This document shows positions 18,839 to 28,510 of a DNA stretch of 64,000 nt, piece by piece. A model generated the notes under the pieces. The model made no database searches and was not told the DNA's origin. It was given only the letters and a program-made list of their open reading frames with translations. Each line of letters starts with the position of its first letter. The stretch's first letter is position 1. Source of the stretch: Acinetobacter sp. XS-4 (GTDB lineage: Bacteria; Pseudomonadota; Gammaproteobacteria; Pseudomonadales; Moraxellaceae); NCBI RefSeq assembly GCF_023920705.1, contig NZ_CP094657.1, positions 3,286,001-3,350,000 on the forward strand. Direction: 5' to 3'. Made by a program: the position numbers and the translations under genes.

Positions 18839-19399
18839 TTATGAGTTAAGTTTACCCTTCAAACCTGCCAAAACATCAAACGGATTATCCCGTTTTTCTT
18901 CAACAACATTTTGAACGGTAGGTTGATGTTTATTTTCACAAGCATCATGCTTGGGAGATAAAGGCACCAACAATAACAGTTCATCTTCTAGTAATGCGAG
19001 CAAGTTAATCGAGGCAGGCGTATCATAATCGCCTTTCGTCGAAGACTCACTTTCACCTAAAACGATGAAATCAGCATCCTCATCCAAGCGCTCTATCAGT
19101 GACTCATCATCCATTAATGCAATATGGAAGTCTAAGACAAGAGGTATTTCAACAGGTTCCAAACAACGTTGGCACTCCATTGGAACTATCGTGTCTATAT
19201 GACCATCCATCCACACAATGCGATGATATGCATCCATTGATAGCTTACAGTCTATGTTGACCAATTGATTATCAATTGATCCAACAGCTTCACGAGCGAT
19301 ACGAGCAAAGCGAGACAAGGACAGTTTACCTGACCATGTAAAGCCTTGTTCAGCCCATTTAAACGGCTCAATCTGTGCCGGAAAGGTATTTGCTGACAT
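18839..19399 (-). CDS. yceD: YceD (DUF177), 23S rRNA accumulation protein
   Basis: YceD proteins are needed for normal 23S rRNA levels and occur beside rpmF in bacteria and plants. The 186-residue protein has the family segment PMECQRCLEPVEIPL and the acidic central region typical of DUF177. The gene is 74 bp upstream of rpmF on the same strand. The family call rests on the Cys-containing motif and the gene order. Confidence 0.9.
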   Translation of the reverse strand: MSANTFPAQIEPFKWAEQGFTWSGKLSLSRFARIAREAVGSIDNQLVNIDCKLSMDAYHRIVWMDGHIDTIVPMECQRCLEPVEIPLVLDFHIALMDDESLIERLDEDADFIVLGESESSTKGDYDTPASINLLALLEDELLLLVPLSPKHDACENKHQPTVQNVVEEKRDNPFDVLAGLKGKLNS

Positions 19400-19495
19400 A
19401 ATTAAGGCGGCAATTCTACAAATTCATCGGTACTCTGTCAAAGATTAAGATACAATTTTGCACTTCTTTAGACAGAACTCGGGGTAAATTAAGCA

Positions 19496-20158
19496 ATGCA
19501 CCTGTTGCAGCCGCAACCTGAAGTTAACACTTCATTACTCGTTTGCACCCATTCAACTGATCAGAACACTCTTGTACCTGACATAGTGCAACTCTCACCA
19601 TGGTCAAGCTCAAAATCGGAGTCTGAGCAAGTTGATTGGCTTATTTTACACTTTAATCACTGGTTTTCCCACCATAATGTGACATTAGTTCGTGGAGATT
19701 TTGAACCAGAATATTTCCCGGCAACAAATCAAGGTCCAGCTAAAATCCAATTCGCCCATGGTTTTTTGAACAGCGCCTTACATGAAATCAGTCATTGGTC
19801 GATTGCTGGTGAAAAACGTCGTCTCCTACCTGATCTAGGATATTGGTATGCACCCGATGGTCGTACACAAGAGCAGCAAAGTCTATTTGAACAAGTAGAA
19901 ATTAAGCCGCAGGCAATTGAATGGTTATTTGCACAGTCTTTCGGTAGAAAATTTAGAGTCTCGCTTGATAACCTGACAGGTGATGGCGGAGATGGCAAAA
20001 TATTTAAAGATAATGTTTATGCTCAAGTACAACATTACTTTTCAGGTGAAGCCAAGTTGCCACGTGATGCAGCAGCATTTATTGGTTTTATTTGCCAATG
20101 TACACGTTCAGGCATAGCATTACAATCAAATGAATTTAAACGTGAACTCCTTGATTAA
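19496..20158 (+). CDS. epmC: EpmC, elongation factor P hydroxylase
   Basis: EpmC hydroxylates the beta-lysylated lysine of EF-P. The family core is clear: PAKIQFAHGFLNSALHEISHW with the metal-binding HExxH, then GEKRRLLPDLGYWYAPDGR and the C-terminal DNLTGDGGDG region. At 220 residues the protein is longer than E. coli EpmC (about 182), owing to a poorly conserved N-terminal segment of about 35 residues. No EpmA or EpmB gene is visible in this window. Confidence 0.93.
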   Translation: MHLLQPQPEVNTSLLVCTHSTDQNTLVPDIVQLSPWSSSKSESEQVDWLILHFNHWFSHHNVTLVRGDFEPEYFPATNQGPAKIQFAHGFLNSALHEISHWSIAGEKRRLLPDLGYWYAPDGRTQEQQSLFEQVEIKPQAIEWLFAQSFGRKFRVSLDNLTGDGGDGKIFKDNVYAQVQHYFSGEAKLPRDAAAFIGFICQCTRSGIALQSNEFKRELLD

Positions 20159-20247
20159 TTGACAAAAAAACCACGTTAATCACTTGCATAGGTTATTTAA
20201 AAAGCCTAATAATTATTCTAACACTGGCGTGATGGAGTCTCTAAAAT

Positions 20248-20865
20248 ATGATGCATTTACATATACATCCTGAAAATCCACAGCAACGCCTCATTAGCCA
20301 AGCGGTTGAACGCATTCGTGCCGGAGATGTTGTGGTTTACCCTACCGATGCTGCCTACGCAATTGGCTGTCAGATCGGTAATAAAAATGCCATGGAGCGT
20401 ATTGCTCAGATACGCGGTTTAGGGCCAAAGCACCAATATGCAATTATGTGCTGCGACTTATCAGATATTGCAACTTATGCAAAAGTTGATAATGCAACTT
20501 ATCGATTATTGAAAGCGAACACCCCAGCCATTACGACTTTTATTTTACCGGCAACCAGTGAAGTTCCGCGTAGGTTAATGCATCCTAAAAAGAAAACCAT
20601 TGGTTTACGTATTCCAAGCAACCCAATTTGTCAGGCTTTATTAAAAGAACTTGGTGAACCCTTACTCACTAGTACATTAATTTTACCCGGCCAAGAAGAC
20701 CCTCTAGATGATCCATACGATATTGAAAATCAGTTAGATAAACGAATTGATGTATTTATTGATGGTGGCTTTGGTACTTTAACAAGCACAAGTATTGTCG
20801 ACTTATCGGGTGAACATCCTGAAATTATCCGCCGTGGTATTGGCGATGTAAGTGCTTTTGAATAA
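20248..20865 (+). CDS. yciO: YciO-type Sua5/YrdC-family protein
   Basis: The YrdC fold is recognisable from VVYPTDAAYAIGCQ, the helix containing KHQYAIMC and the GLRIPSNP strand. The whole protein (205 residues) matches the YciO subgroup rather than TsaC/TsaC2. Sua5-family enzymes make threonylcarbamoyl-AMP for the tRNA t6A modification. YciO has been regarded as a homologue of uncertain activity, so the exact reaction should not be assumed. It stands alone between epmC and scpA. Confidence 0.88.
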   Translation: MMHLHIHPENPQQRLISQAVERIRAGDVVVYPTDAAYAIGCQIGNKNAMERIAQIRGLGPKHQYAIMCCDLSDIATYAKVDNATYRLLKANTPAITTFILPATSEVPRRLMHPKKKTIGLRIPSNPICQALLKELGEPLLTSTLILPGQEDPLDDPYDIENQLDKRIDVFIDGGFGTLTSTSIVDLSGEHPEIIRRGIGDVSAFE

Positions 20866-21088
20866 GCACTTACAATTTTACCAATAGTTTTAAAAAAAGT
20901 ATTATCACTCAAAAAAATACTCTTTATTTATTTTGGATTTTTTTTACACTTTAGTCGTTAAGTAATTTATTAAAAGGCACAATTCATTTAGAATGATTGC
21001 CACTATCTGCTGTTCTTCTATTTACAGCTCTCTTTGACTTGAATAACAAGTCTCATGCTTTTGAAAATTCGCGTGGCTTATAATCGTA

Positions 21089-21880
21089 ATGAATCAATCA
21101 CTTCATCAATCCATGGAAGACGCTCCACACATCCGTGTTTTAGATGAGTGGCATGACAAGATTCCTGAAGATCTCTACATACCTCCTGCTGCATTTGAGA
21201 TTTTGCTCGAACAGTTTGAAGGTCCGCTAGATTTTTTAATTTATCTGATTCAAAAAAACGGTTTCGATTTAATTCAAGTCGATATTGCGCCTATAGCAAC
21301 TCAATATTTAACCTATATGGATAGTATGAAGTCCTTAAATATTGAGCTAACAGCCGATTATATGGTGATGGCAGCGTTATTGGCTGATTTAAAGTCTCGT
21401 CTACTTTTACCAAAGCCAACAATGATCAGTATTGAAAAAGATCCCAAGCAGGAACTGATTGATCGACTTGAAACCTATCTACGTATTAAGCAAGCGGCCG
21501 AACGTTTAGGTCAAATGCCAATTCTTGAGCGTGATACATTCAATGCAAATGTGAGCTTAGGTCATATCGCTCCTGTTTACGAAGGCTATGATATTTCAGC
21601 ATTACATGATGCTTTGTTCTGTGTATTTAACCGCCCAGAACCTGTTGTTCATGTCGTGGCTCAAGAGCCTGTATTACTCGAAGAACGCATTGCATATATT
21701 GAAGAGAAATTAGAGTCTGGTGACGTGTTAAGTTTTAAAGAATTACTCAATCCTCTGCAGGGTCGCATGGGAATGGTTGTTACATTTATGGCTGTTTTAG
21801 AGTTAACCCGTCAACAGCGAATTAAAATTATTGCCTCTGGTATTGAAGCTCCTTTAGCAATTCAAGGATCTTCAATATGA
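21089..21880 (+). CDS. scpA: ScpA, kleisin subunit of the Smc condensin
   Basis: ScpA bridges the Smc heads and, with ScpB, helps condense and segregate the chromosome. The kleisin N-domain segment FEGPLDFLIYLIQKNGFDL is diagnostic, and the C-terminal winged-helix region is present (263 residues). The ATG at 21089 has no ribosome-binding site and lies only 5 bp after a TATAAT, so initiation may be leaderless or may use the Met at 21113. The gene overlaps scpB by 4 bp. The Smc partner is encoded at 36223-39672. Confidence 0.95.
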   Translation: MNQSLHQSMEDAPHIRVLDEWHDKIPEDLYIPPAAFEILLEQFEGPLDFLIYLIQKNGFDLIQVDIAPIATQYLTYMDSMKSLNIELTADYMVMAALLADLKSRLLLPKPTMISIEKDPKQELIDRLETYLRIKQAAERLGQMPILERDTFNANVSLGHIAPVYEGYDISALHDALFCVFNRPEPVVHVVAQEPVLLEERIAYIEEKLESGDVLSFKELLNPLQGRMGMVVTFMAVLELTRQQRIKIIASGIEAPLAIQGSSI

Positions 21881-22470
21881 GTTTTGAACAAAATAATACT
21901 GATTTGTCATTAGCTGACATTCATCACGAAGTCTTATTACAACTTGAAGCAATTATTTTTGCCAGTGATGCGCCCGTTTCAATTGCCCGTTTAAAAGAAG
22001 CATTTAATAATCAGTATAATAAACAACAGCTTCGTCAACTTTTACAACAGCTCGCGCTATTACAACACGGCCGATCTATTGAGTTGATTGAAACAGCGCA
22101 AGGGTTTCGCTTTCAGGTAAGATCTAAATATCGTAGTATTATTGCGCAAATTTGGCCAGAGCGACCAACTAAACTGTCGCCTTCTTTACTAGAAACACTG
22201 GCCGTCATTGCTTATCATCAACCAGTTACCCGCGCTGATATTGAACAAATTCGTGGTGTGTCTAATAATAGTCAGATTCTTAGAACACTATTTGACTGGA
22301 ACTGGATTAAAGAAGCCGGTTTTAGGAATTTACCTGGAAGACCCGCGTTGTTAATTACAACGCCACAGTTTCTGAATGCTTTTGGTCTAGCTTCGATAGG
22401 CCAATTGCCTCCCCTACAGAACGCCAAGGAAGCCTTTATGGCTCTCGATGCAAATGCACCGAAATCATAA
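21877..22470 (+). CDS. scpB: ScpB, segregation and condensation protein B
   Basis: ScpB dimerises and binds ScpA in the Smc complex. Two winged-helix domains are visible: LEAIIFASDAPVSIARLKEAF at the N-terminus and LLETLAVIAYHQPVTRADIEQIRG with RGVSNNSQILRTLFDWNW in the middle. The length of 197 residues is standard. Its ATG overlaps the scpA stop, indicating translational coupling, and rluB follows after 41 bp. Confidence 0.96.
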   Translation: MSFEQNNTDLSLADIHHEVLLQLEAIIFASDAPVSIARLKEAFNNQYNKQQLRQLLQQLALLQHGRSIELIETAQGFRFQVRSKYRSIIAQIWPERPTKLSPSLLETLAVIAYHQPVTRADIEQIRGVSNNSQILRTLFDWNWIKEAGFRNLPGRPALLITTPQFLNAFGLASIGQLPPLQNAKEAFMALDANAPKS

Positions 22471-22511
22471 AGAGGTGGACTGTTGATCATTATGTCTAAG
22501 GTTGTGCTGTC

Positions 22512-23435
22512 ATGAGTGAAAAATTGCAAAAAGTATTAGCGCGAATCGGATTAGGTTCCCGCCGATATATGGAAGAGGTTATTGCCGCAGGACGCGTGAG
22601 TGTAAACGGTCGTGTTGCCCAAGTGGGTGAGCGCATTGAACCAGGCGATGAATTACGCATTGATGGCCGTAAAGTTCAGTTTCAAATTGAAGACGAAATT
22701 CGTCGCCGTGTATTGATTTACTACAAGCCAGAAGGTGAAATCTGTTCACGTAATGATCCTGAAAAACGCCCAACCGTATTTGATCATTTACCACAAATTG
22801 CGAATGACCGCTGGGTAATGGTAGGTCGTCTAGATATTAACAGTACTGGTTTATTACTATTTACAAATGATGGTGAGCTTGCTAACCGCTTAATGCACCC
22901 ATCAAATGAAGTTGAACGTGAATATGCTGTTCGAGTGATGGGTGAAGTAACGCCTAAAATACGCCAAAAAATGGTAACAGGTGTAGAACTTGAAGATGGT
23001 CCAGCTAAATTTGAGTCTTTCTCGGAAATTGGTGGCGAAGGTATTAACCGCTGGTACCAAGTTGTCGTAAAAGAAGGTCGTAACCGTGAGGTGCGTCGTA
23101 TTTTTGAATCACAAGAACTTAAAGTAAGCCGCTTATTGCGTACGCGCTATGGTACAGTTATTTTACCACGCGAATTACGCACTGGTCGCTGGATGGAACT
23201 CGATAAAACTGACATCGACAATTTAGCAAAATCTGTTGAGTTAAAACCACGTCAAGGCACAGGTCTATTTGGTATGGCAAAACGTCGTACTGACCGTATG
23301 ACCGAAAAACCAATGGCAGCTCGTCGTGGCGGTTATTTACGTCAGCAACGTCGTGATGAAGAAAAAGAAGCTCCAGTTAACACAGGTAACCAACGTAAAC
23401 CGACTGGTTTTAACCGCAGCTCTAAGAAATTCTAA
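22512..23435 (+). CDS. rluB: RluB, 23S rRNA pseudouridine-2605 synthase
   Basis: RluB converts U2605 of 23S rRNA to pseudouridine. An S4-like RNA-binding domain occupies the N-terminus (KLQKVLARIGLGSRR). The catalytic aspartate lies in VGRLDINSTGLLLFTNDG, and the family motif NREVRRIFE follows. A basic, low-complexity C-terminal tail of about 60 residues is rich in Arg, Lys and Gln, as in other RluB proteins. The order scpA-scpB-rluB is conserved in many proteobacteria. Confidence 0.95.
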   Translation: MSEKLQKVLARIGLGSRRYMEEVIAAGRVSVNGRVAQVGERIEPGDELRIDGRKVQFQIEDEIRRRVLIYYKPEGEICSRNDPEKRPTVFDHLPQIANDRWVMVGRLDINSTGLLLFTNDGELANRLMHPSNEVEREYAVRVMGEVTPKIRQKMVTGVELEDGPAKFESFSEIGGEGINRWYQVVVKEGRNREVRRIFESQELKVSRLLRTRYGTVILPRELRTGRWMELDKTDIDNLAKSVELKPRQGTGLFGMAKRRTDRMTEKPMAARRGGYLRQQRRDEEKEAPVNTGNQRKPTGFNRSSKKF

Positions 23436-23452
23436 AATATTGAATCATATGT

Positions 23453-23482
23453 AAAAAACCGCTCAAATCAGAGCGGTTTTTT
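23453..23482. terminator. Bidirectional terminator between rluB and bioD
   Basis: AAAAAACCGCTC pairs with GAGCGGTTTTTT around a 6-nt loop. The symmetrical A/T arms serve the convergent rluB and bioD transcripts. Confidence 0.92.
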
Positions 23483-23498
23483 ACAGCTTTTTTTAAAA

Positions 23499-24143
23499 TT
23501 AATTCATTTTTTCCAGCTCAATCCATTCAGTTTCAGGGAAATGAATTGCTAAATAATCTTTCAAATAATTTGAAGTATCTTGAGAAATTAATGGATCTTT
23601 TGATTCATCTTTTAGGTTATAAACCAAAGCTTTTAATTTCAGCCCACGAGACTTAAGCGCTTCAAGACTAAGCAAAGTATGGTTAATACTTCCTAAACGA
23701 CCTGATGTAACTAAAATAACGGGAAATTGGTGCTGAGCAATATAATCAATGGTGAGTAAACTTGTAGTTAATGGCACCATTAATCCACCAGCTCCTTCGA
23801 GTAAAACAATCTCAAAACGCTCCGCCAATGTTTGAGTTGCATTTTCAATTTTTTGAAAATCAATTGCTCGGTTATCTAGACGTGTTGCAAGATGAGGTGA
23901 AGCAGGATAACTAAAAATTTCTGGCATGGTGAGCTTATCATGATCTTCCTGAAACCAACCCTGCCCCATAATTTCACGATGCTTTTCAATATCTTCAGAA
24001 ATATCAGCATTACCCGTCTGAATGAGTTTTTGGGTAATCACTTTTTTACCCTGCTCTGTCCATAATTTTGCTAAAACGCCAGTCGCGTAGGTTTTTCCAA
24101 TTTCGGTATCAATCCCACTGACAAAATAGATCTGGCCACTCAT
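23499..24143 (-). CDS. bioD: BioD, dethiobiotin synthetase
   Basis: BioD closes the ureido ring of dethiobiotin using CO2 and ATP. The P-loop is [13 protein letters not shown] near residues 9-21, and the second conserved site [12 protein letters not shown] is present. The 214 residues are typical. It is the last gene of the biotin block, directly adjoining bioC with no gap. The next enzyme, BioB, is not encoded in this window. Confidence 0.95.
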   Translation of the reverse strand: MSGQIYFVSGIDTEIGKTYATGVLAKLWTEQGKKVITQKLIQTGNADISEDIEKHREIMGQGWFQEDHDKLTMPEIFSYPASPHLATRLDNRAIDFQKIENATQTLAERFEIVLLEGAGGLMVPLTTSLLTIDYIAQHQFPVILVTSGRLGSINHTLLSLEALKSRGLKLKALVYNLKDESKDPLISQDTSNYLKDYLAIHFPETEWIELEKMN

Positions 24144-24893
24144 TTACTTCATTCTCCGGGCAATACAATAAATCGGATGATAGGTTAAAGAATATCCCTC
24201 GGTATGTTTAAACCGGTCATAATCTTGATAAAACTGTTGTAAAGTTTGCTTAGTCCAACGATGCTGAGCAGTTGCGGTTACACCTGTAGCTTTCAAATGC
24301 TGTAATACCGCTTTAGGCGAATCAAAATAGAGTTGAGCTTCTGACTCTGACAAATGCAAAATCTCAAAACCAGCTTGCGTTAAAGCACTTTTCCAATTTT
24401 CAATAGACCAATAAGTTAAACCTTGACCTGTTAATTCTTTAATCTCGATTAAATTCTGAGGGCCAAAAGTTGAAAAACATAACCAGCCTTGATCAATTAG
24501 AGACTCATTACAGCGTTTGAGTAAGCGTGGTAAATCCTGCATCCATTGTAAAGCTGAACCTGAAACGATCATGTCGAGATGCTGTGGAAACGCTAAAGTT
24601 TCAATATCACCAATCAACCATTTCAAATCTTGTTGGTGATTGAAGTGCTTCTGCACATCCGAATATAAATCATTTAAAATTAATTCTTCAATTTGAAAAG
24701 ATGAATGAATAAGACGCGTTAAATTGCCAGAACCACAGCCAATTTCAAAAACGCGCGACATCGTACTCGGGCAAAATTGCTGAAGGAACACCGTTAAATT
24801 TTGGCAAATTTGTTTTTGAACAATCGCATGCTGTGAATAGCTTTGCCCTGCTTTAGCAAAACGTTGGGCAACCAAGTTTTTATTCAAACTCAC
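24144..24893 (-). CDS. bioC: BioC, malonyl-ACP O-methyltransferase
   Basis: BioC methylates malonyl-ACP so that the fatty-acid machinery can extend it to a pimeloyl chain. The SAM-binding motif is [15 protein letters not shown] near residue 45, with [11 protein letters not shown] as motif II and the BioC-like segment [11 protein letters not shown]. The length is 249 residues. The start overlaps the end of bioF by 4 bp. Pairing with the bioH at 28154-27423 completes the BioC/BioH pimeloyl route. Confidence 0.93.
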   Translation of the reverse strand: MSLNKNLVAQRFAKAGQSYSQHAIVQKQICQNLTVFLQQFCPSTMSRVFEIGCGSGNLTRLIHSSFQIEELILNDLYSDVQKHFNHQQDLKWLIGDIETLAFPQHLDMIVSGSALQWMQDLPRLLKRCNESLIDQGWLCFSTFGPQNLIEIKELTGQGLTYWSIENWKSALTQAGFEILHLSESEAQLYFDSPKAVLQHLKATGVTATAQHRWTKQTLQQFYQDYDRFKHTEGYSLTYHPIYCIARRMK

Positions 24894-26047
24894 AGGAAAC
24901 TCACCAGTGCTTCAAGTTCATGTTGCTGTACCATTGACGTTAAAGAAATACGTAAACGGGAACTATTTTGAGGAACTGTTGGTGGACGTACTGGCATGGC
25001 ATAGAAACCATTTTCTTGTACCTGTTTTGCCTTATCGATAGCAGCCTGACTTTCTCCCACAATAATTGGAATAATATGGCTGGTCGATGGGCTTACATAA
25101 CCCTTTTGCACAACAGCATGTTGAAGATATTGGCTAATATTTTGTAGATGTTCACGTTGCGGTTGAGCTTGTAATACTTTTTGGAATATAAAATTTGCCC
25201 AAGCCATGACAATCGGTGGTTGAGCAGTACTAAAAATAAGTGGGCGCATTTTATTAATGAGATAATCTTTAATAATTGGATCACAAATAATGTAACCACC
25301 CACTGCTGCTAAAGCTTTACCTAATGTTCCCACCAAAAAATCAATATCGTGAATCACATTATATTGTTCAGCACATCCCAAACCTTGCTGACCACGCACG
25401 CCGATTGAATGAGCTTCATCAACATATAACATGGTTTTAGCAAAGCATTTTTTGAGCTGTACTAAAGCGGTTAAATCCGTTTCATCACCATCCATACTAA
25501 AAATACTTTCAGTCACCACAATGATTCGTTCAATCTTGTCGTCATCATGATATTTTTGCAAAAGTTGCTCTAAATGCTGTAAATCATTATGTCGATAACG
25601 TATATACTGAGCACCAGACAAACGGATTCCGTCGATCATGCTGGCATGAACAAGTTTATCGGCCAAAATTAAAGTTTTACTGTCGGCAACAGCTGGCAAA
25701 ATACCAATATTCATGTGGTAGCCACTATTAAATAAGAGTGCCGCCCGACCACCAAATGCTTGGCTTAGGCTATTTTCTAATTGTTCATATTCTTCAAAGT
25801 TACCCGTTAATAAACGTGATGATGAAGAACTAAAATAGCTACGCTCGATTGGAAAGCTATCAAGAAACTCTTGGCGAAGATTGATATCAGCTGCCAATCC
25901 CAAATAGTCATTTGAAGCCAAGTTGAGCATCGTTTTATTTTGAATCGTAATAAAACGTTCCTGCTGCACATTTTGGGTAAATTTTCTGAAATTACCTTGC
26001 TGTTTTAACTCATCTAACTCGGCAGCAAAATGATCAAGCAATGACAT
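24890..26047 (-). CDS. bioF: BioF, 8-amino-7-oxononanoate synthase
   Basis: BioF condenses pimeloyl-ACP/CoA with alanine using PLP. I start it at the ATG at 26045-26047 ([14 protein letters not shown]), which lies one base after the bioA stop and has an AAGGAG ribosome-binding site. The longer reading to 26095 would overlap bioA and adds nothing conserved. The PLP-lysine motif is [15 protein letters not shown]. The motifs NDYLGLA and [11 protein letters not shown] are also present. The product has 385 residues. Confidence 0.95.
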   Translation of the reverse strand: MSLLDHFAAELDELKQQGNFRKFTQNVQQERFITIQNKTMLNLASNDYLGLAADINLRQEFLDSFPIERSYFSSSSSRLLTGNFEEYEQLENSLSQAFGGRAALLFNSGYHMNIGILPAVADSKTLILADKLVHASMIDGIRLSGAQYIRYRHNDLQHLEQLLQKYHDDDKIERIIVVTESIFSMDGDETDLTALVQLKKCFAKTMLYVDEAHSIGVRGQQGLGCAEQYNVIHDIDFLVGTLGKALAAVGGYIICDPIIKDYLINKMRPLIFSTAQPPIVMAWANFIFQKVLQAQPQREHLQNISQYLQHAVVQKGYVSPSTSHIIPIIVGESQAAIDKAKQVQENGFYAMPVRPPTVPQNSSRLRISLTSMVQQHELEALVSFL

Positions 26048-26048
26048 C

Positions 26049-27329
26049 TTAATGTGCTCCTTGCATCGTTTGAACAACCTCAACCAATTGTTCAAGCAAA
26101 TTGCTTAACTCTTGATGAGTAATTACATACGGTGGCATCACATAAACCAGTTTGCCAAAAGGACGAATCCAGACTCCACGATCTACAAATTGCTGCTGTA
26201 AAGTTTTCATATCAACATTAAAGGTGAGTTCGACTACACCTATCGCACCCAGCACTCGTACATCAGCAACATACTCTAGCTGATTGAGCGGTGTTAAATA
26301 TTCAGTAAGTTGTTGCCCAATTCGCTCAATATTGGCTTGCCAATCTTGTTCAATCAATAATTGCGTACTTTTTAAAGCAACTGCGCAAGCAAGTGGATTG
26401 GCCATAAAGGTTGGGCCGTGCATAAATACCCCAGCCTCACCGCGACTAATCGTTTCTGCAACATGCTTTGTGGTTAAAGTAGCCGACAATGTCATATATC
26501 CGCCTGTTAGGCCTTTACCTATGCACATAATGTCTGGCTCAACTTGTGCATGTTCCCACGCAAACAGCTTACCAGTACGACCAAAACCTGTGGCAATTTC
26601 ATCAAAAATTAATAACAGATGATATTTCTCGCAAAGCGCTTTAGCCTGACGTAAATATTCAGGATGATAAAAACGCATGCCCCCTGCACCTTGGACAATC
26701 GGCTCAATAATCAGTGCAGCAAGGTTTTCATGATTTTGCTGAATGGCTTGTTCTAGCTCGGCAATATCTTCTGGATTCCACTCTTCATGAAATTTGGTCT
26801 GAGGTGGTGCAACAAAAATACGGTTTGGTAAACTTGTACCAAAAATTTGATGCATACCTGTGACTGGATCACAAACAGACATCGCATTCCATGTATCACC
26901 GTGGTAACCAGAACGTGTAGTAATAAAATTTGTTTTTTGCGATTGACCCTGCGCAGTCCAAAATTGCACAGCCATTTTTAAAGCAACTTCAACGGCAACA
27001 GAACCCGAATCTGCATAGAAAATTTTATCGAGACTAGGCGGTGTAATTTTTAAAAGAATTTTTCCTAACTCAATTGCAGGATCATGAGTGAGTCCACCAA
27101 ACATGATATGGGACATGTTTTGCAATTGGTCTGTCACTGCTTGATTGAGTTCAGGATGGTTATAGCCGTGAATCGCACACCACCAAGAAGACATACCGTC
27201 AATTAAAGTCCTACCATCATCTAGTTCAATCGTTGCCCCATAGGCACGTTTAACTTTAAATGTGGGTAAAGGTTGGGTCATTGAAGTATAAGGATGCCAA
27301 ATATGTTCCAAATCAAAATTATCGGTCAT
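26049..27329 (-). CDS. bioA: BioA, adenosylmethionine-8-amino-7-oxononanoate aminotransferase
   Basis: BioA transaminates KAPA to DAPA with SAM as amino donor. The start chosen is ATG 27327-27329 ([17 protein letters not shown]), 8 bp after AAAGGG, giving 426 residues (E. coli 429). The Met 14 codons further upstream has no family support. Class III aminotransferase motifs are present: [17 protein letters not shown], the [15 protein letters not shown] segment, and the PLP lysine in [13 protein letters not shown] 93-bp gap separates it from bioH. Confidence 0.95.
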   Translation of the reverse strand: MTDNFDLEHIWHPYTSMTQPLPTFKVKRAYGATIELDDGRTLIDGMSSWWCAIHGYNHPELNQAVTDQLQNMSHIMFGGLTHDPAIELGKILLKITPPSLDKIFYADSGSVAVEVALKMAVQFWTAQGQSQKTNFITTRSGYHGDTWNAMSVCDPVTGMHQIFGTSLPNRIFVAPPQTKFHEEWNPEDIAELEQAIQQNHENLAALIIEPIVQGAGGMRFYHPEYLRQAKALCEKYHLLLIFDEIATGFGRTGKLFAWEHAQVEPDIMCIGKGLTGGYMTLSATLTTKHVAETISRGEAGVFMHGPTFMANPLACAVALKSTQLLIEQDWQANIERIGQQLTEYLTPLNQLEYVADVRVLGAIGVVELTFNVDMKTLQQQFVDRGVWIRPFGKLVYVMPPYVITHQELSNLLEQLVEVVQTMQGAH

Positions 27330-27422
27330 CCTATTTACCCTTTTACAGCGTTCAAATCTTTCATTGAACACATGTTAAACCTGTTAAGAATGAAAGAAAA
27401 TTGCGATATCAATCAAAGCTTA

Positions 27423-28154
27423 TTAACTTTGCTGATGAATTGTTAAAAATTGGCAGATTTCTTCAATTGTTCGTTCAACTTGTAAATAGGGAAAAGCATG
27501 TGTAGCGTCATTTAACACTTTGTATTCTATCTTTTCTGTCGCGATATGTGCAAAATTTTCCTCAATTTTGCAAGGAATGACGCCATCTTGCTCTGCGAAT
27601 AAATGAAGCTGTGGACCAGAGTATTTTTTTAAGTTATCTACCAAGTTTAAATGCTCTAACATTTCTAACCCTTGTAATAACAACTCATAAGAAGGCGGGT
27701 TTGCAATATTTTGCATGTTTAGCCAATCTTGTTTAGCTTGTGCTGACCCTTGAGTAATTAAATAATAAAAGCGCTTTAAAGTGGCTTGTTGGTTTCGTAA
27801 AAAAGAATCCTTAAATTGACTGAACACCTCATTAGGCATTGCAGTTTGCCAATTGTCATTGGCTACGAAACAAGGATTAGAAGCGAGCGTAATTAAAGTT
27901 TTAGTTTGGCCTGTTTGCTTGTACAAAATATCAACCAGTTGAGTTGCTAACTGTCCACCTAAAGACCAGCCTATTACCACATCAGCCTCAGCCACTAAAT
28001 CAAGCTGTGCTTGAAAGTTACAATCTAAAAGATTAAAAATATTAATAAGTTGAGTCTCAAAACCCATTTTTTCCAAATGCAATTTTATAGATTGCAAAGG
28101 TTCCACACCTACTCCCCAACCCGTAATTAATAAAATTTTATTTTGTAACTTCAT
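27423..28154 (-). CDS. bioH: BioH-type pimeloyl-ACP methyl ester esterase
   Basis: BioH cleaves the methyl ester from pimeloyl-ACP, ending the chain-building phase of biotin synthesis. Starting at ATG 28152-28154 (MKLQNKILLITGWG) gives 243 residues. It is an alpha/beta hydrolase with the nucleophile elbow GWSLGG. The segment ASNPCFVANDNWQTAMP closely resembles the ASSPCFSAREDW region of E. coli BioH. The likely Asp lies in AEQDGVIP and the His in ATHAFPY. Its place directly upstream of bioA supports the assignment. The upstream extension to 28259 is hydrophobic and AT-rich and is rejected. Confidence 0.88.
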   Translation of the reverse strand: MKLQNKILLITGWGVGVEPLQSIKLHLEKMGFETQLINIFNLLDCNFQAQLDLVAEADVVIGWSLGGQLATQLVDILYKQTGQTKTLITLASNPCFVANDNWQTAMPNEVFSQFKDSFLRNQQATLKRFYYLITQGSAQAKQDWLNMQNIANPPSYELLLQGLEMLEHLNLVDNLKKYSGPQLHLFAEQDGVIPCKIEENFAHIATEKIEYKVLNDATHAFPYLQVERTIEEICQFLTIHQQS

Positions 28155-28510
28155 ATGCCTACCCAAAGCCGATTTTATAAGGATTATATAATAATATCGC
28201 TTTAAAATATCTTTGAAAATCAATATAAAATTGAATTTCAAAAAAGTAAAATCAAGCATTTATGAGGACTTAATATTTTGAAATATATTGATAAATAATA
28301 CCTGCATTATTCATAGTAAATATACAAAACTTTAATTACCTAAACATTGAAGCTACTCAAAAAACAACATAATCCACACTTCGCCTATAAATCCATTATG
28401 CAATGTAATTAATGTTAATACTTATGTTTTTTTATTAAAAGAAATGACTCATCAATTCATTTTAATGTTAGAAGATTAATTATTGAACAAAATATACTGA
28501 GAAGGCTAAT
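28155..28510. other. AT-rich intergenic region between bioH and otsB
   Basis: This 356-bp divergent region is very AT-rich and holds no convincing ORF or RNA gene. It must contain the promoters of bioH (leftward) and otsBA (rightward). A GAAGG ribosome-binding site precedes otsB. I could not single out a strong hexamer pair. Confidence 0.5.

Noticed and set aside
26048..26095. N-terminal extension of bioF into bioA
   Set aside because: The internal ATG at 26047 has AAGGAG upstream and restores the family length; the extension is bioA sequence in another frame.
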